A stretch of 64,000 nt of DNA from Actinopolymorpha sp. NPDC004070 (GTDB lineage: Bacteria; Actinomycetota; Actinomycetes; Propionibacteriales; Actinopolymorphaceae): assembly GCF_040610475.1 (NCBI RefSeq), contig NZ_JBEXMJ010000010.1, forward strand, positions 262,421 through 326,420, given 5' to 3'. The notes under the pieces were generated by a model that saw only the letters and a list, made by a program, of their open reading frames with translations, was not told the origin of the DNA and ran no database searches. How positions within the stretch are numbered: the stretch's first letter is position 1; every line of letters starts with the position of its first letter. The translations under genes and the position numbers were made by a program. Positions 36,068 through 47,446 of this stretch are shown piece by piece.

Positions 36068-36726
36068 TCGACGTGGCCACCCGGATTCTCATCGCCGACG
36101 ACCAGGAGAACATCCGCAGCGGCTTCCGGCTGATCCTGGACTCCCAGCCGGACATGCAGGTCGTCGCCGAGGCCGCGGACGGCGTCTCGGCGCTGGAGCA
36201 GGCCCGGCACCTGCGCCCGGACGTCGTGGTCGCCGACATCCGGATGCCGCGGCTGGACGGCCTGGAACTCACCCGGGCGCTGGCCGGGCCGGACGTCGCG
36301 GACCCGCTGCGGGTGGTGGTGGTGACGACGTTCGACCTGGACGAGTACGCCCACACCGCGCTCGCGTACGGCGCCTGCGGGTTCCTGCTCAAGCGGGCCG
36401 GCCCGACGCTGCTGGTCGAGGCGGTGCGCGCGGCGATGGCCGGCGACACGCTGATCAGTCCGTCGGTCACGGTCCGCCTGCTGCGTCACGTCACCCAGCA
36501 GCGGCGTACCCGCACCGCTCCCCCGGTCGAGCCGCTGACCGACCGGGAGGTGGAGGTGGCCAGGCTGGTCGCCGCCGGCAAGACGAACGCCGAGATCGGC
36601 GCCGACCTGTTCATCTCCGCGGGCACGACCAAGACCCACACCGCGAACATCCAGCGGAAGCTGGGAGTACGCAACCGCGTCGGGATCGCCGCGTGGGTCT
36701 GGGAGTCAGGCGAAACGATCCCCTGA
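36064..36726 (+). CDS. Response regulator, NarL/LuxR family
   Basis: A 220-residue regulator. The receiver domain has ILIADDQENIRSGFRLIL and the phosphorylated Asp at about residue 58 in VVVADIRMPRLDG. The C-terminal LuxR-type helix-turn-helix has LTDREVEVARLVAAGKTNAEIG and TTKTHTANIQRKLGVRNR. It is translationally coupled to the kinase by a 4-bp overlap. Target genes cannot be read from the sequence; no response-regulator repeat is evident nearby. Confidence 0.93.
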   Translation: MIDVATRILIADDQENIRSGFRLILDSQPDMQVVAEAADGVSALEQARHLRPDVVVADIRMPRLDGLELTRALAGPDVADPLRVVVVTTFDLDEYAHTALAYGACGFLLKRAGPTLLVEAVRAAMAGDTLISPSVTVRLLRHVTQQRRTRTAPPVEPLTDREVEVARLVAAGKTNAEIGADLFISAGTTKTHTANIQRKLGVRNRVGIAAWVWESGETIP

Positions 36727-36745
36727 GAGTGGCGGCGAACCCGTC

Positions 36746-37141
36746 TCAGGTGCGGCGCGGATGGCGTGGCGTCGGCGGGTCCGGCGCCAGCGAGCCGTCC
36801 GGGGCGATGTGCTCGAAGATCTGGTCCACCAGGGTGAGGACGTGTGGGTCCTCCACCGCGTAGATCTGCCGCCGGCCCTCCCGGTGCGCCGTCACCAGAC
36901 CGGCCAGCCGAAGCTTGGCCAGGTGCTGGCTGACCGCGGCGACGTTGGCGCCGGTGCTCTCCGCGAGCGTGCCGACGTCGTACTCGTGCCGGGCAAGCAG
37001 CCACACCAGGTGCAGCCGGGTGGGTGAGGACAGCAGGTCGAACGTCTCCGCCGCCGCTCGTAGCTGCGGTCCGGACGGCACCTGCAGCCCGGTCGGCTCT
37101 GAGGACCCGGTCTGCGCGGGCGGATCGGCTGGATTGACCAT
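36746..37141 (-). CDS. ArsR-family helix-turn-helix regulator
   Basis: A 131-residue winged-helix regulator with the ArsR core at about residues 25-105: AAAETFDLLSSPTRLHLVWLLA, DVGTLAESTGANVAAVSQHLA and the wing AHREGRRQIYAVEDPHVL. The ELCVCDL metal-binding motif of ArsR/SmtB alpha3 is absent (HEYDVGTLAE instead), so metal sensing at that site is unlikely. The ATG at 37141 was chosen; upstream in-frame starts would run into the divergent promoter of the UPF0016 gene. It could control that neighbour or itself. Confidence 0.85.
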   Translation of the reverse strand: MVNPADPPAQTGSSEPTGLQVPSGPQLRAAAETFDLLSSPTRLHLVWLLARHEYDVGTLAESTGANVAAVSQHLAKLRLAGLVTAHREGRRQIYAVEDPHVLTLVDQIFEHIAPDGSLAPDPPTPRHPRRT

Positions 37142-37228
37142 GACGCCGCCGATTCTTCCGTATCCGCGAGGTGAGCGGAACGGCCGCATGTGAGGTGGCC
37201 CACAATAGTTCGTCACTTGCGCAACTGG

Positions 37229-37257
37229 TTGACAATCGAGCCGGTCCGCGCCATGCT
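37229..37257 (+). promoter_or_regulatory. Promoter of the riboswitch-UPF0016 transcript
   Basis: TTGACA at 37229-37234, a 17-bp spacer and CATGCT at 37252-37257 make a near-consensus housekeeping promoter. The expected start is near 37264, immediately before the riboswitch helix at 37266. Just upstream, CACTTGCGCAACTG is a partial dyad that the divergent ArsR-type protein could bind. Confidence 0.6.
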
Positions 37258-37265
37258 GTACGACG

Positions 37266-37362
37266 CGAAGGGGAGTAGCCCCCAATGCCGCGGTCGACAC
37301 GCTGGCAGCCGCCTCGCGCGGCGCCCGGCCCGGCAGCCTCCATCAGGCGGGCGAGACCTTCG
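37266..37362 (+). ncRNA. yybP-ykoY (manganese) riboswitch
   Basis: The two conserved strands of this riboswitch class are present: GAAGGGGAGTAGC at the 5' side and GGGCGAGACCTTCG at the 3' side. They pair through CGAAGG (37266-37271) with CCTTCG (37357-37362) to close P1. The variable GC-rich hairpin arm lies between. The class binds Mn(II) and turns on Mn exporters. It lies 69 bp before the start of a UPF0016 gene, a usual regulon member. Confidence 0.88.
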
Positions 37363-37431
37363 ACCAGGCGAAACGCCCGGGTCGAGGTCGCGCATCCCTC
37401 GGTCCGGCCTGATCGAGGAGCGACACTTCCC

Positions 37432-38019
37432 ATGGATGCCCTGACGGCCAGCTTCTTCCTGAGCTTCGGCGTCATCTTCGTGGCCGAGCTGGGCGACAAG
37501 TCCCAGCTGATGGCCCTGACCTTCGCCACCCGCTACCGCGCGCTCCCCGTACTCGTCGGGATCACCCTCGCGACCGCGGTGGTGCACGCGGTGTCGGTGG
37601 GCGTGGGCTACAGCCTCGGCGAAACCATCCCCACCGCATGGATCTCGCTGGTGGCCGCGCTGGCGTTCTTCGGCTTCGCCGGATGGACGCTGCGCGGCGA
37701 CAGCCTCTCCGAGGACGAGGAGCAGAAGGCCCGCCGGGCGAAGCGGTCCGCGGTCGTCGCGGTCTCCCTCGCGTTCTTCCTCGCCGAGCTCGGCGACAAG
37801 ACGATGCTCGCCACGATCACCCTGGCCACCCAGCACGGCTGGCTGGGCACCTGGCTCGGGTCGACCGTCGGAATGGTGGTCGCCGACGCCATCGCCATCG
37901 TGATCGGCCAGCAGCTCGGCCGGCGACTGCCCGAACGCGCGATCCGGTACGGCGCCTCGGCCCTGTTCGCCGTCTTCGGCGTCTGGCTGCTGGTCGAGGT
38001 GATCATCCAACTGCGCTGA
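37432..38019 (+). CDS. UPF0016/TMEM165 (GDT1) family manganese exporter
   Basis: A 195-residue membrane protein with six predicted helices and the two family repeats each bearing the signature: VAELGDKSQLMALTFA in helix 1 and LAELGDKTMLATITLA in helix 4. The two ExGDKxx motifs form the cation-binding core, and bacterial relatives (MneA and MntX-like) export Mn(II). Control by the upstream manganese riboswitch supports that substrate. GAGGAG lies 11 nt upstream of the ATG at 37432. A terminator hairpin follows 40 bp after the stop. Confidence 0.93.
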   Translation: MDALTASFFLSFGVIFVAELGDKSQLMALTFATRYRALPVLVGITLATAVVHAVSVGVGYSLGETIPTAWISLVAALAFFGFAGWTLRGDSLSEDEEQKARRAKRSAVVAVSLAFFLAELGDKTMLATITLATQHGWLGTWLGSTVGMVVADAIAIVIGQQLGRRLPERAIRYGASALFAVFGVWLLVEVIIQLR

Positions 38020-38059
38020 CCGTCCCGCCACCACGGCGAACGACACGACGGAAGAAACA

Positions 38060-38094
38060 GGCGGCGGCCCGTCCTCACCGGACGGGCCGCCGCC
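38060..38094. terminator. Bidirectional terminator hairpin
   Basis: GGCGGCGGCCCGTCC, loop TCACC, then the perfect 15-bp complement and GTTCT. It lies between the convergent UPF0016 and aldo/keto reductase genes. Confidence 0.8.
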
Positions 38095-38132
38095 GTTCTC
38101 ACGTCGGTGCCCCAGCGGGACACGCCCAGGGA

Positions 38133-38963
38133 TCAGGAACCCAGCGTGTCCGGGTCGCCGCCGGTCCGCTCGTCGCGGTTCAGGGCGGTGATGGCGCCCA
38201 GGTCCCCGGCCGACAGCTCGAAGTCGAACAGGTCGAAGTTCTCCGCGATGCGCGACGGAGTGACCGACTTCGGGATGACGACGTTACCGACCTGGAGGTG
38301 CCACCGCAGCACGATCTGGGCGGGGGTCTTGCCGTACTTCTCGGCCAGCGTGCCGACCTTGGGGTCCTTCAGCAGCTCGCCGCCCTGGGCCAGCGGGCTC
38401 CACGCCTCGGTGGCGATGCCGTGCTCGCTGTTGAACGCCCGCACCTTCTCCTGGATGAGGTAGGGGTGGACCTCGATCTGGTTCAGCGCCGGGACGACGG
38501 TGGTCTCGTCGAACAGCCGCTGCAGGTGGTGCGGGTTGAAGTTGGACACGCCGATGGAGCGGATCCGCCCGTCGGCGTACAGCTTCTCGAACGCCTTCCA
38601 GGTGTCGACGTACTTGTCCTGACTCGGCACCGGCCAGTGGATGAGGTACAGGTCCACGTAGTCGAGCTTGAGCCGGCGCAGGCTCTCCTCGAACGCGGCG
38701 AGGGTGGTGTCGTAGCCCTGCTCGCCGTTCCACAGCTTGGTGGTGACGAACAGCTCCTCGCGCGAGACGCCGGACTCGGCGATTCCCTTGCCGGTGCCCT
38801 CCTCGTTGCCGTAGATCGCGGCCGTGTCGATGCTGCGGTAACCGACCTCGATCGCGGTGCGGACGGCGGCGGTGGCGTCCTCGTCGGGCACCTGCCAGAC
38901 GCCGAAGCCGAGCTGCGGCATCTCCACACCGTTGTTCAAAGTGACGTTGGGTACTGCGGACAT
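38133..38963 (-). CDS. Aldo/keto reductase (2,5-diketo-D-gluconate reductase type)
   Basis: A 276-residue TIM-barrel oxidoreductase using NADPH. The catalytic tetrad is visible: Asp in GYRSIDTAAIYGNE, Tyr in the same motif, Lys in FVTTKLWNGEQG, and His in LYLIHWPVPS. The cofactor motif is IPKSVTPSRIAENFDLFDF. It belongs to AKR5-like small-molecule reductases; the physiological carbonyl substrate is unknown. An ATG start with AGGTTC-type weak site is used. It is a single gene. Confidence 0.93.
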   Translation of the reverse strand: MSAVPNVTLNNGVEMPQLGFGVWQVPDEDATAAVRTAIEVGYRSIDTAAIYGNEEGTGKGIAESGVSREELFVTTKLWNGEQGYDTTLAAFEESLRRLKLDYVDLYLIHWPVPSQDKYVDTWKAFEKLYADGRIRSIGVSNFNPHHLQRLFDETTVVPALNQIEVHPYLIQEKVRAFNSEHGIATEAWSPLAQGGELLKDPKVGTLAEKYGKTPAQIVLRWHLQVGNVVIPKSVTPSRIAENFDLFDFELSAGDLGAITALNRDERTGGDPDTLGS

Positions 38964-39163
38964 GCGCGTGAACCTCCATGGGAGTGCACTGGTGTGCCGG
39001 TCGCGTCGGCCTCACGTGGGGTCACGACCGACCGGGCATCCCAAACATCAGACCACAGCGGCCACTTAGCGGCGAGTCGGGGCCGACCTGGGCGGGTGGC
39101 ACGTGCGGGCGGCCGGGGGCCGGGTGGTCGGCGGGTGGCGGCGGTGGGCGGACCCGCGCCGGT

Positions 39164-39169
39164 TAGATT
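39164..39169 (+). promoter_or_regulatory. -10 element of a leaderless promoter (GNAT gene)
   Basis: TAGATT lies 7 nt before the GTG at 39177 with no Shine-Dalgarno in between, so the mRNA most likely begins at the start codon. Confidence 0.5.
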
Positions 39170-39176
39170 TGCCCGC

Positions 39177-39686
39177 GTGGAGCTGCGTACGGTCGGCTTC
39201 GACCATCCCGACGCCCAGACGCTGACCGAGCAGGTGCAGCAGGAGTACGTCGTCCGCTACGGCGGGATCGACCGCTCACCGATCGACCCGCGCGAGTTCG
39301 ACCCGCGGGGAGGGTTGTTCCTGGTCTGCTACCTCGACGGCCGGCCGGTCGGCTGCGCGGGCTGGCGTACTCCGCCGTACTCCCTGCTGCTGCCCGGTGA
39401 CGCCGAGGTGAAGCGGATGTACGTCGCACCCGAGGCGCGCGGCCGGGGCCTGGCCCGCCGGATGCTGGCCGCCCTGGAACGCGATGCCGCCGCCGCCGGG
39501 AGGACCCGGATGGTCCTGGAGACGGGAGTCGCCCAGCCGGAGGCGATCGCGCTCTACCTGTCCGCGGGTTACACGCCGATCCCGTCGTACGGTCTGCACC
39601 GCGACTCTCCCGGCAACCGGTGCTACGCCAGGTCGCTGCCGGTCACCGAACCGGTGCCGGAGCAGGTGGGCGAGGCTCAGTTGTAG
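39177..39686 (+). CDS. GNAT-family N-acetyltransferase
   Basis: A 169-residue acetyltransferase with the acetyl-CoA motif A RMYVAPEARGRGLARRMLAALE at about residues 80-101 (core RGRGLARR) and motif B with ETGVAQPEAIALYLSAGYTP. The substrate is unknown. The GTG at 39177 fits a leaderless start. The 3' end overlaps the convergent CAP-domain gene by 10 bp, so the two transcripts would be antisense at their ends. Confidence 0.88.
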   Translation: MELRTVGFDHPDAQTLTEQVQQEYVVRYGGIDRSPIDPREFDPRGGLFLVCYLDGRPVGCAGWRTPPYSLLLPGDAEVKRMYVAPEARGRGLARRMLAALERDAAAAGRTRMVLETGVAQPEAIALYLSAGYTPIPSYGLHRDSPGNRCYARSLPVTEPVPEQVGEAQL

Positions 39687-40642
39687 CCGAAGTCCTGCGT
39701 CCACCACGGGCCACCGGATCCGATGTGGACACCGACACCGATCGCCTTGATCCTGCAGTTCAGCATGTTCTCGCGGTGGCCTTGGCTGTTCAGCCAGGCC
39801 TGGGTGACGTCATGCGGCGTCTGCTGGCCGCGGGCGATGTTCTCCGCGGCGGGGTAGGCGTACCCGGCGGCCCGGATGCGATCCCAGGGGGTCCTGCCGT
39901 CCGGGGTGTCGTGCCCGAAGTAGCCGCGGGCGGCCATGTCGTAGGAGTGCGCGTGCGCGACGGACCGCAGCCGGTCGTCCACCCGCAGCGGCGCGCAGCC
40001 GGCGCGCGCCCGGGCCTCGTTGGTCAGCCGGACCACCTGGTCCTCGTAGGAGCTCTCCCGGCTGGTGGTCGTGGACCCCGAGTTGGTGTCCGGCTTGGCG
40101 GTGTGCGCGGGCGGGGCCGGCTCACGCGTGCGCAGGGTGGTACGCCGGGGACGCGGAGAGTCGGGCTCGGACCTGGGCTGCCCGGCCTTCTCGGCCGCCT
40201 TCGGCTCGGGGTTGCCCGCGGCCTCGCCCCTGCGCGGCTCCGGAGCGGCCGGCTTCTCCGCCCGGGCGGCGCTCTTCGGAGTGACGGTGCGCTCCGGCGT
40301 GGCCGCGGGCCGCGCCTTCACCGGCTTGCTCGGCGTGGGGGTCGGCTTCGCGGCCGGCGCCTCGGCGGCTCGCCGGGACGTGTCGGCGCCCCGCGGCGCA
40401 TCGGCGACCACGCGCTCCCGGCCGCCGGCCTGGGGAGTCGGGTCGTCGGGCTGGAGGTAGCCGGCCAGCGAGACCGCACCGCCGCCGAGAGCGAGCACCC
40501 CGGTGGCGACCAGCGCCGGCACCATCAGCCGGCGCGAGAGCGGCCGCCGGCCCCGGTGGCGCGGCTGGTCCTCCTCCTCGTCCCAGTGGCCGTGGTCGCG
40601 TCCGTCGTCGTGGTGGAGTACGTCTCGCTCGTCGCGGGCCAC
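39677..40642 (-). CDS. Membrane-anchored CAP-domain (SCP/PR1) protein
   Basis: A ~321-residue protein: short His/Asp-rich cytoplasmic N-terminus, one membrane helix (MVPALVATGVLALGGGAV), a long Pro/Ala/Lys/Arg-rich extracytoplasmic linker, and a C-terminal CAP domain of ~125 residues. CAP landmarks are VVRLTNEARARAGCAPL, AHAHSYDMAARGYFGHDTP, AAENIARG, QAWLNSQGHRENMLN and WWTQDFGYN. Bacterial CAP proteins are secreted and poorly understood; some bind lipids or act near the cell wall. The start is uncertain: the GTG at 40642 has GGGAGA upstream, and no ATG is in frame near it. Confidence 0.82.
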   Translation of the reverse strand: MARDERDVLHHDDGRDHGHWDEEEDQPRHRGRRPLSRRLMVPALVATGVLALGGGAVSLAGYLQPDDPTPQAGGRERVVADAPRGADTSRRAAEAPAAKPTPTPSKPVKARPAATPERTVTPKSAARAEKPAAPEPRRGEAAGNPEPKAAEKAGQPRSEPDSPRPRRTTLRTREPAPPAHTAKPDTNSGSTTTSRESSYEDQVVRLTNEARARAGCAPLRVDDRLRSVAHAHSYDMAARGYFGHDTPDGRTPWDRIRAAGYAYPAAENIARGQQTPHDVTQAWLNSQGHRENMLNCRIKAIGVGVHIGSGGPWWTQDFGYN

Positions 40643-40739
40643 GGCTTCTCCCAGGTCCTCGAGTTGCTGGCGGTCGATGATCGGTCGGTCGGTTTCGGCC
40701 CGGTGGGCGGCCGGTGTCCCGGATGTGCGGGTATGGACG

Positions 40740-41690
40740 TTATGGAAGGTCCGGCACCGGAATAGTAGGCGACTTCGGCAGCGGCAGCGGCAGCTTCGGC
40801 AACGGTTTCCGGGTGGGCGTCGGGTCGCTGGTCGGTGACCGCGTCGGCTCCGGGGTGCCCGTCGGCGTCGGCGTACTCGTCGGCGAGGGATCCCTCGTCG
40901 GAGTCGAGGTGGGCGTCGGCGTCCTGGTGGGCGTCGGCTCGTGCGTGGGCGTGGGGTCCTTCGTCGGAGTCGACGTGGGTTTCGGCGTGTCCGTGGGCGT
41001 CGGCTCGTCCGTGGGGGTCGCCGTGCCCGTGGGGGTGGGCGTGCCCGGTGGCGTCGGGTCTCCGGTGTGGTCGTCGCCACCGGGCGCCCGGGTCGGTCCC
41101 GGCGTCTCGGTGCGCGCCGCGACGGTGGCGGGATCGGTCACTCCCGCGGCGGCCGGCGGGCCGGCGGCGAGCACGAACGGCGACTTCACCAGCGGGATCT
41201 CCGTCGGTGTCGGCGCGCCGGGAACCGGGTTCGGAAGGGCGTTGGGAAGAGCGTTCGGAAGCGTGACCGGCAGCCCCAGCAACGCCAGGCTCACGCCGGC
41301 TTCGCCCAGACGCTGGGCGGCGGGCAGGAACGGCGCCGGCAACATCTGCCCGGAACCCGACCCCGGCGTGTGGGCGGTGGACCCGAGGGGGTCTCGTACG
41401 GCTCTGGTGGGCACCGGCCTGTCGGTCGGCCCGCCGGGACGGAGGGTCGAGGCGGCCAGGACACCCGGATCGTGGTGGCCCCCGCCGAGGAGGTACCACC
41501 CCACGCCGGTCGCGGCGACACCCGCGGCGACGACGCTGGAGAGCACCGAGGCGACCACCAACGTCGGCCGGGGCCGACGGTGCCGGCCGGGCCGCCACCG
41601 GTCGGAGCTCTCCACGGAGGCGAGCTCGCTCGCGTCGGGTCCCGCGAGGTCGTCGTGCGGCCGCGAGGCGGACTGATGGTCGTCAGGCAT
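40740..41690 (-). CDS. Pro/Thr-rich single-pass membrane protein
   Basis: A 316-residue protein with no recognised domain. Residues ~40-66 form one membrane helix (TLVVASVLSSVVAAGVAATG) after an acidic, histidine-containing cytoplasmic N-terminus. The outside portion ends in about 130 residues of PTPT/DPTPT-type repeats encoded by a degenerate tandem repeat, then a KLPLPLPKSP tail. Such tails span the cell wall or are glycosylated in other actinobacteria; that is inference. A short repeat NALPNALPNPVPG lies before the PT region. It precedes the CAP-domain gene on the same strand with a ~97-bp gap. Confidence 0.65.
   Translation of the reverse strand: MPDDHQSASRPHDDLAGPDASELASVESSDRWRPGRHRRPRPTLVVASVLSSVVAAGVAATGVGWYLLGGGHHDPGVLAASTLRPGGPTDRPVPTRAVRDPLGSTAHTPGSGSGQMLPAPFLPAAQRLGEAGVSLALLGLPVTLPNALPNALPNPVPGAPTPTEIPLVKSPFVLAAGPPAAAGVTDPATVAARTETPGPTRAPGGDDHTGDPTPPGTPTPTGTATPTDEPTPTDTPKPTSTPTKDPTPTHEPTPTRTPTPTSTPTRDPSPTSTPTPTGTPEPTRSPTSDPTPTRKPLPKLPLPLPKSPTIPVPDLP
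40790..41075. repeat. Degenerate tandem repeat encoding Pro-Thr tail
   Basis: The strand shown has recurring GTGGGCGTCGG- and GTCGGAGTC-like units with a period of 6-12 bp and many substitutions. It encodes the TPT/DPTPT tail of the minus-strand membrane protein. It is not a CRISPR array because there are no constant repeats with unique spacers. Confidence 0.7.
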
Positions 41691-41832
41691 CGGCACTACT
41701 CCAGGAAGGTACGAATACCCCGGGGCCGTCCTCCCCACGGCCACGGGTCCAAAGCCGTCGCAACCATAACCGATTGCCGCAATGGCGCCTTCCGGGCACA
41801 GTGCGTCACAACTGGACTACTCGGACATAACG

Positions 41833-41865
41833 GGCACGGCCGGCCGGTCCGCGGTCGGCCGTGCC
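41833..41865 (-). terminator. Terminator hairpin after mfd
   Basis: GGCACGGCCGGCC, 7-nt loop, GGTCGGCCGTGCC: a 13-bp stem with one G-U pair, located 21 bp beyond the mfd stop codon. Confidence 0.65.
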
Positions 41866-41885
41866 GCCGTCGGGCGCAGCCGCGG

Positions 41886-45530
<3,645 letters not shown>

Positions 45531-45955
45531 GGGTTCCTTCGCGTGCGGAGGAGGTGCCGCGGCCGCCTGAGGGCGGCACGAAGCACCACGAACGCCCCGA
45601 TTCGCGACGCGAACCGGGGTTGCCCGTCCAGGCTAGCGCGGCCCACCGACAGCCATCCTCGTGGCGGGAGCCCGGCCGCCGCTCGTGACGGCCCCGGGCC
45701 GGGGTCCGGGCCGCTTGCGGGCACAGCGCACCGAGGCCTAGGGTCGGGCGCAGGACCGGGCTGTGCCGCCGGATCACCGCCGGATCACTGCCTGATCACC
45801 GCGGCCGCCGCCTCGCCGGTCACTTCCTTCCGCCGCACCGGTCTTCTTTCTCTCCGTGTTTCTCTCCGTACGCCTCCGTGGCGTACTCCTCTGGCCTGCT
45901 CGGCCGCATCTCCTCCCACTCCGTCCCGTCGCCCCACCTCGTGACCGGAGTCGTC

Positions 45956-47446
45956 ATGTCGTCCGCACCACCACGACCACCGGCCGGCCTGCCCGGTCAG
46001 CGCCGGCTGCTTGCCCTGATCGGCGCCACCCAGCTGCTTGCCGTCCTGGACGGCACCGCCGTCACCATCGCGCTGCCCCGGATCCAGCGCGACCTCGCAC
46101 TGTCCTCCGCGGGCCTGGCCTGGGTGCTGAGTGCGTACGCCCTCGCGTTCGGAAGTCTGCTGCTGCCGTTCGGTCGCGCCGGCGACCTGCTCGGCCGCAG
46201 ACGGGTGCTGGTCAGCGGAGCGGTGGCGTGCACGGCCGCGTCGCTGGCGGGCGCGCTGGCACCGAGCGGCGGATGGCTGATCGCCGCCCGCGTCGCTCAG
46301 GGCGCCGGCGCCGCCGTCGCCACACCGGCCGCCCTCGCGCTGGTCACCATCGGGTTCGCGGCCGGACCGGCACGCACCCGGGCGTTCACCGTGCTGGTGC
46401 TGGTGTCCGGAATGGGTGGCGTGCTGGGCATGGTGCTGGGCGGAGCGCTGACGGCGTACGGCTGGCGCTGGACCCTCCTGCTCACCGTGCCGCTCGGCGT
46501 GATCACCGTCGCGCTCGTTCCCGCGCGACTGCCCACCGAGGCCGCCGCGCCCCCTCGCGGTCCGGCGCGGAGATCGACGCCGCCTTCCGCGCTGGTCGCC
46601 CCGCTCGTGTCGACGGCCACCTCGGTCGGCGGGCTGGTCGCACTGCTGCTCGCGCTGTCCCGGCTCACCACCGACGGCTGGACCGACCCGGGCGCCTACG
46701 CCCTCCTCGGGCCGGCCGGCGTCCTGCTGGCGGTGTTCGCCCGGGTCGACCCGCGGTCCACAAGATCGCTGCTGCCGTACGCCCCGTTGCGCGACCGCGA
46801 TCGGCTGACGGTCTGCGGCATGATGTTCGCGACCGGCGCAGCCCTGCTGGCCACGACGTACGTGCTCACGCTGTTCGTGCAGGACCTGCTGGGGTACGGA
46901 CCGCTGCTAGCCGGGATCGCGTTCCTGCCGTTCAGTCTGGGACTGCTGGCGGGGGCACCACTGGCCGCGCACCTGGCCGGGAGGCTGCCCGCACGGCTGC
47001 TGGGCGGGCTCGGCGGGCTGGGCTGCGCGGCCGGCATGGCCTGGCTCGCACTGGCCGGCACGGGTACGCACTACCTCACCGGGCTGCTCGGCCCGATGAC
47101 GCTGATCGCCGTGTGCCGTGAGCTCGCGTTCGTACCCCTCACCCTCGCTGCCATGGACGGGGTGCAGCCCGGCGACGCCGGCGGGATGTCGGCCGTGCTC
47201 AACACCATGCTGCAGGTGGGCGGCGCGCTCGGGGTCGCCGTGCTGAGCGCACTGCCGACCGGGCCGGCGTTCGCAGCGGCGGCCGTCACCACCGCCGCGG
47301 CCGCCGGGCTGGTGCTGCTCCCACGGCGCGGGCGGGCCTTCGGCGGACGTCAGCCCGCGGGTCCGCCAGGATCGCCGAGCTCGCCGGGTTCCGCCGACTA
47401 CGCCGACTACGCCGATACGGGCGGACGCCGCCACACCGGCGGCTGA
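45956..47446 (+). CDS. MFS drug-efflux-type transporter (DHA2/14-TMS)
   Basis: A ~496-residue transporter of the EmrB/QacA group: LIGATQLLAVLDGTAVTIALP in helix 1 (motif D with the LD-T pattern), GRAGDLLGRRRVL (motif A), RVAQGAGAAVATPAALALV (motif B) and GMGGVLGMVLGGAL (motif C, drug/H+ antiporter signature). About 14 helices are predicted. The ATG at 45956 follows GTGACCGGAGTCGTC; longer in-frame starts at 45878 or 45941 are possible. The C-terminal ~40 residues are Gly/Ser/Pro-rich and overlap the sulfotransferase gene tail to tail by 40 bp. Confidence 0.87.
   Translation: MSSAPPRPPAGLPGQRRLLALIGATQLLAVLDGTAVTIALPRIQRDLALSSAGLAWVLSAYALAFGSLLLPFGRAGDLLGRRRVLVSGAVACTAASLAGALAPSGGWLIAARVAQGAGAAVATPAALALVTIGFAAGPARTRAFTVLVLVSGMGGVLGMVLGGALTAYGWRWTLLLTVPLGVITVALVPARLPTEAAAPPRGPARRSTPPSALVAPLVSTATSVGGLVALLLALSRLTTDGWTDPGAYALLGPAGVLLAVFARVDPRSTRSLLPYAPLRDRDRLTVCGMMFATGAALLATTYVLTLFVQDLLGYGPLLAGIAFLPFSLGLLAGAPLAAHLAGRLPARLLGGLGGLGCAAGMAWLALAGTGTHYLTGLLGPMTLIAVCRELAFVPLTLAAMDGVQPGDAGGMSAVLNTMLQVGGALGVAVLSALPTGPAFAAAAVTTAAAAGLVLLPRRGRAFGGRQPAGPPGSPSSPGSADYADYADTGGRRHTGG

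Noticed and set aside
40790..41075. Possible CRISPR-like repetitive array
   Set aside because: Units are short, degenerate and contiguous, encode a Pro-Thr tail and have no spacers. No cas genes are present.
47335..47446. Possible frameshift at the MFS transporter 3' end because it overlaps the sulfotransferase
   Set aside because: A Gly/Ser/Pro-rich disordered tail is common and both frames end cleanly; a 40-bp convergent overlap is plausible.
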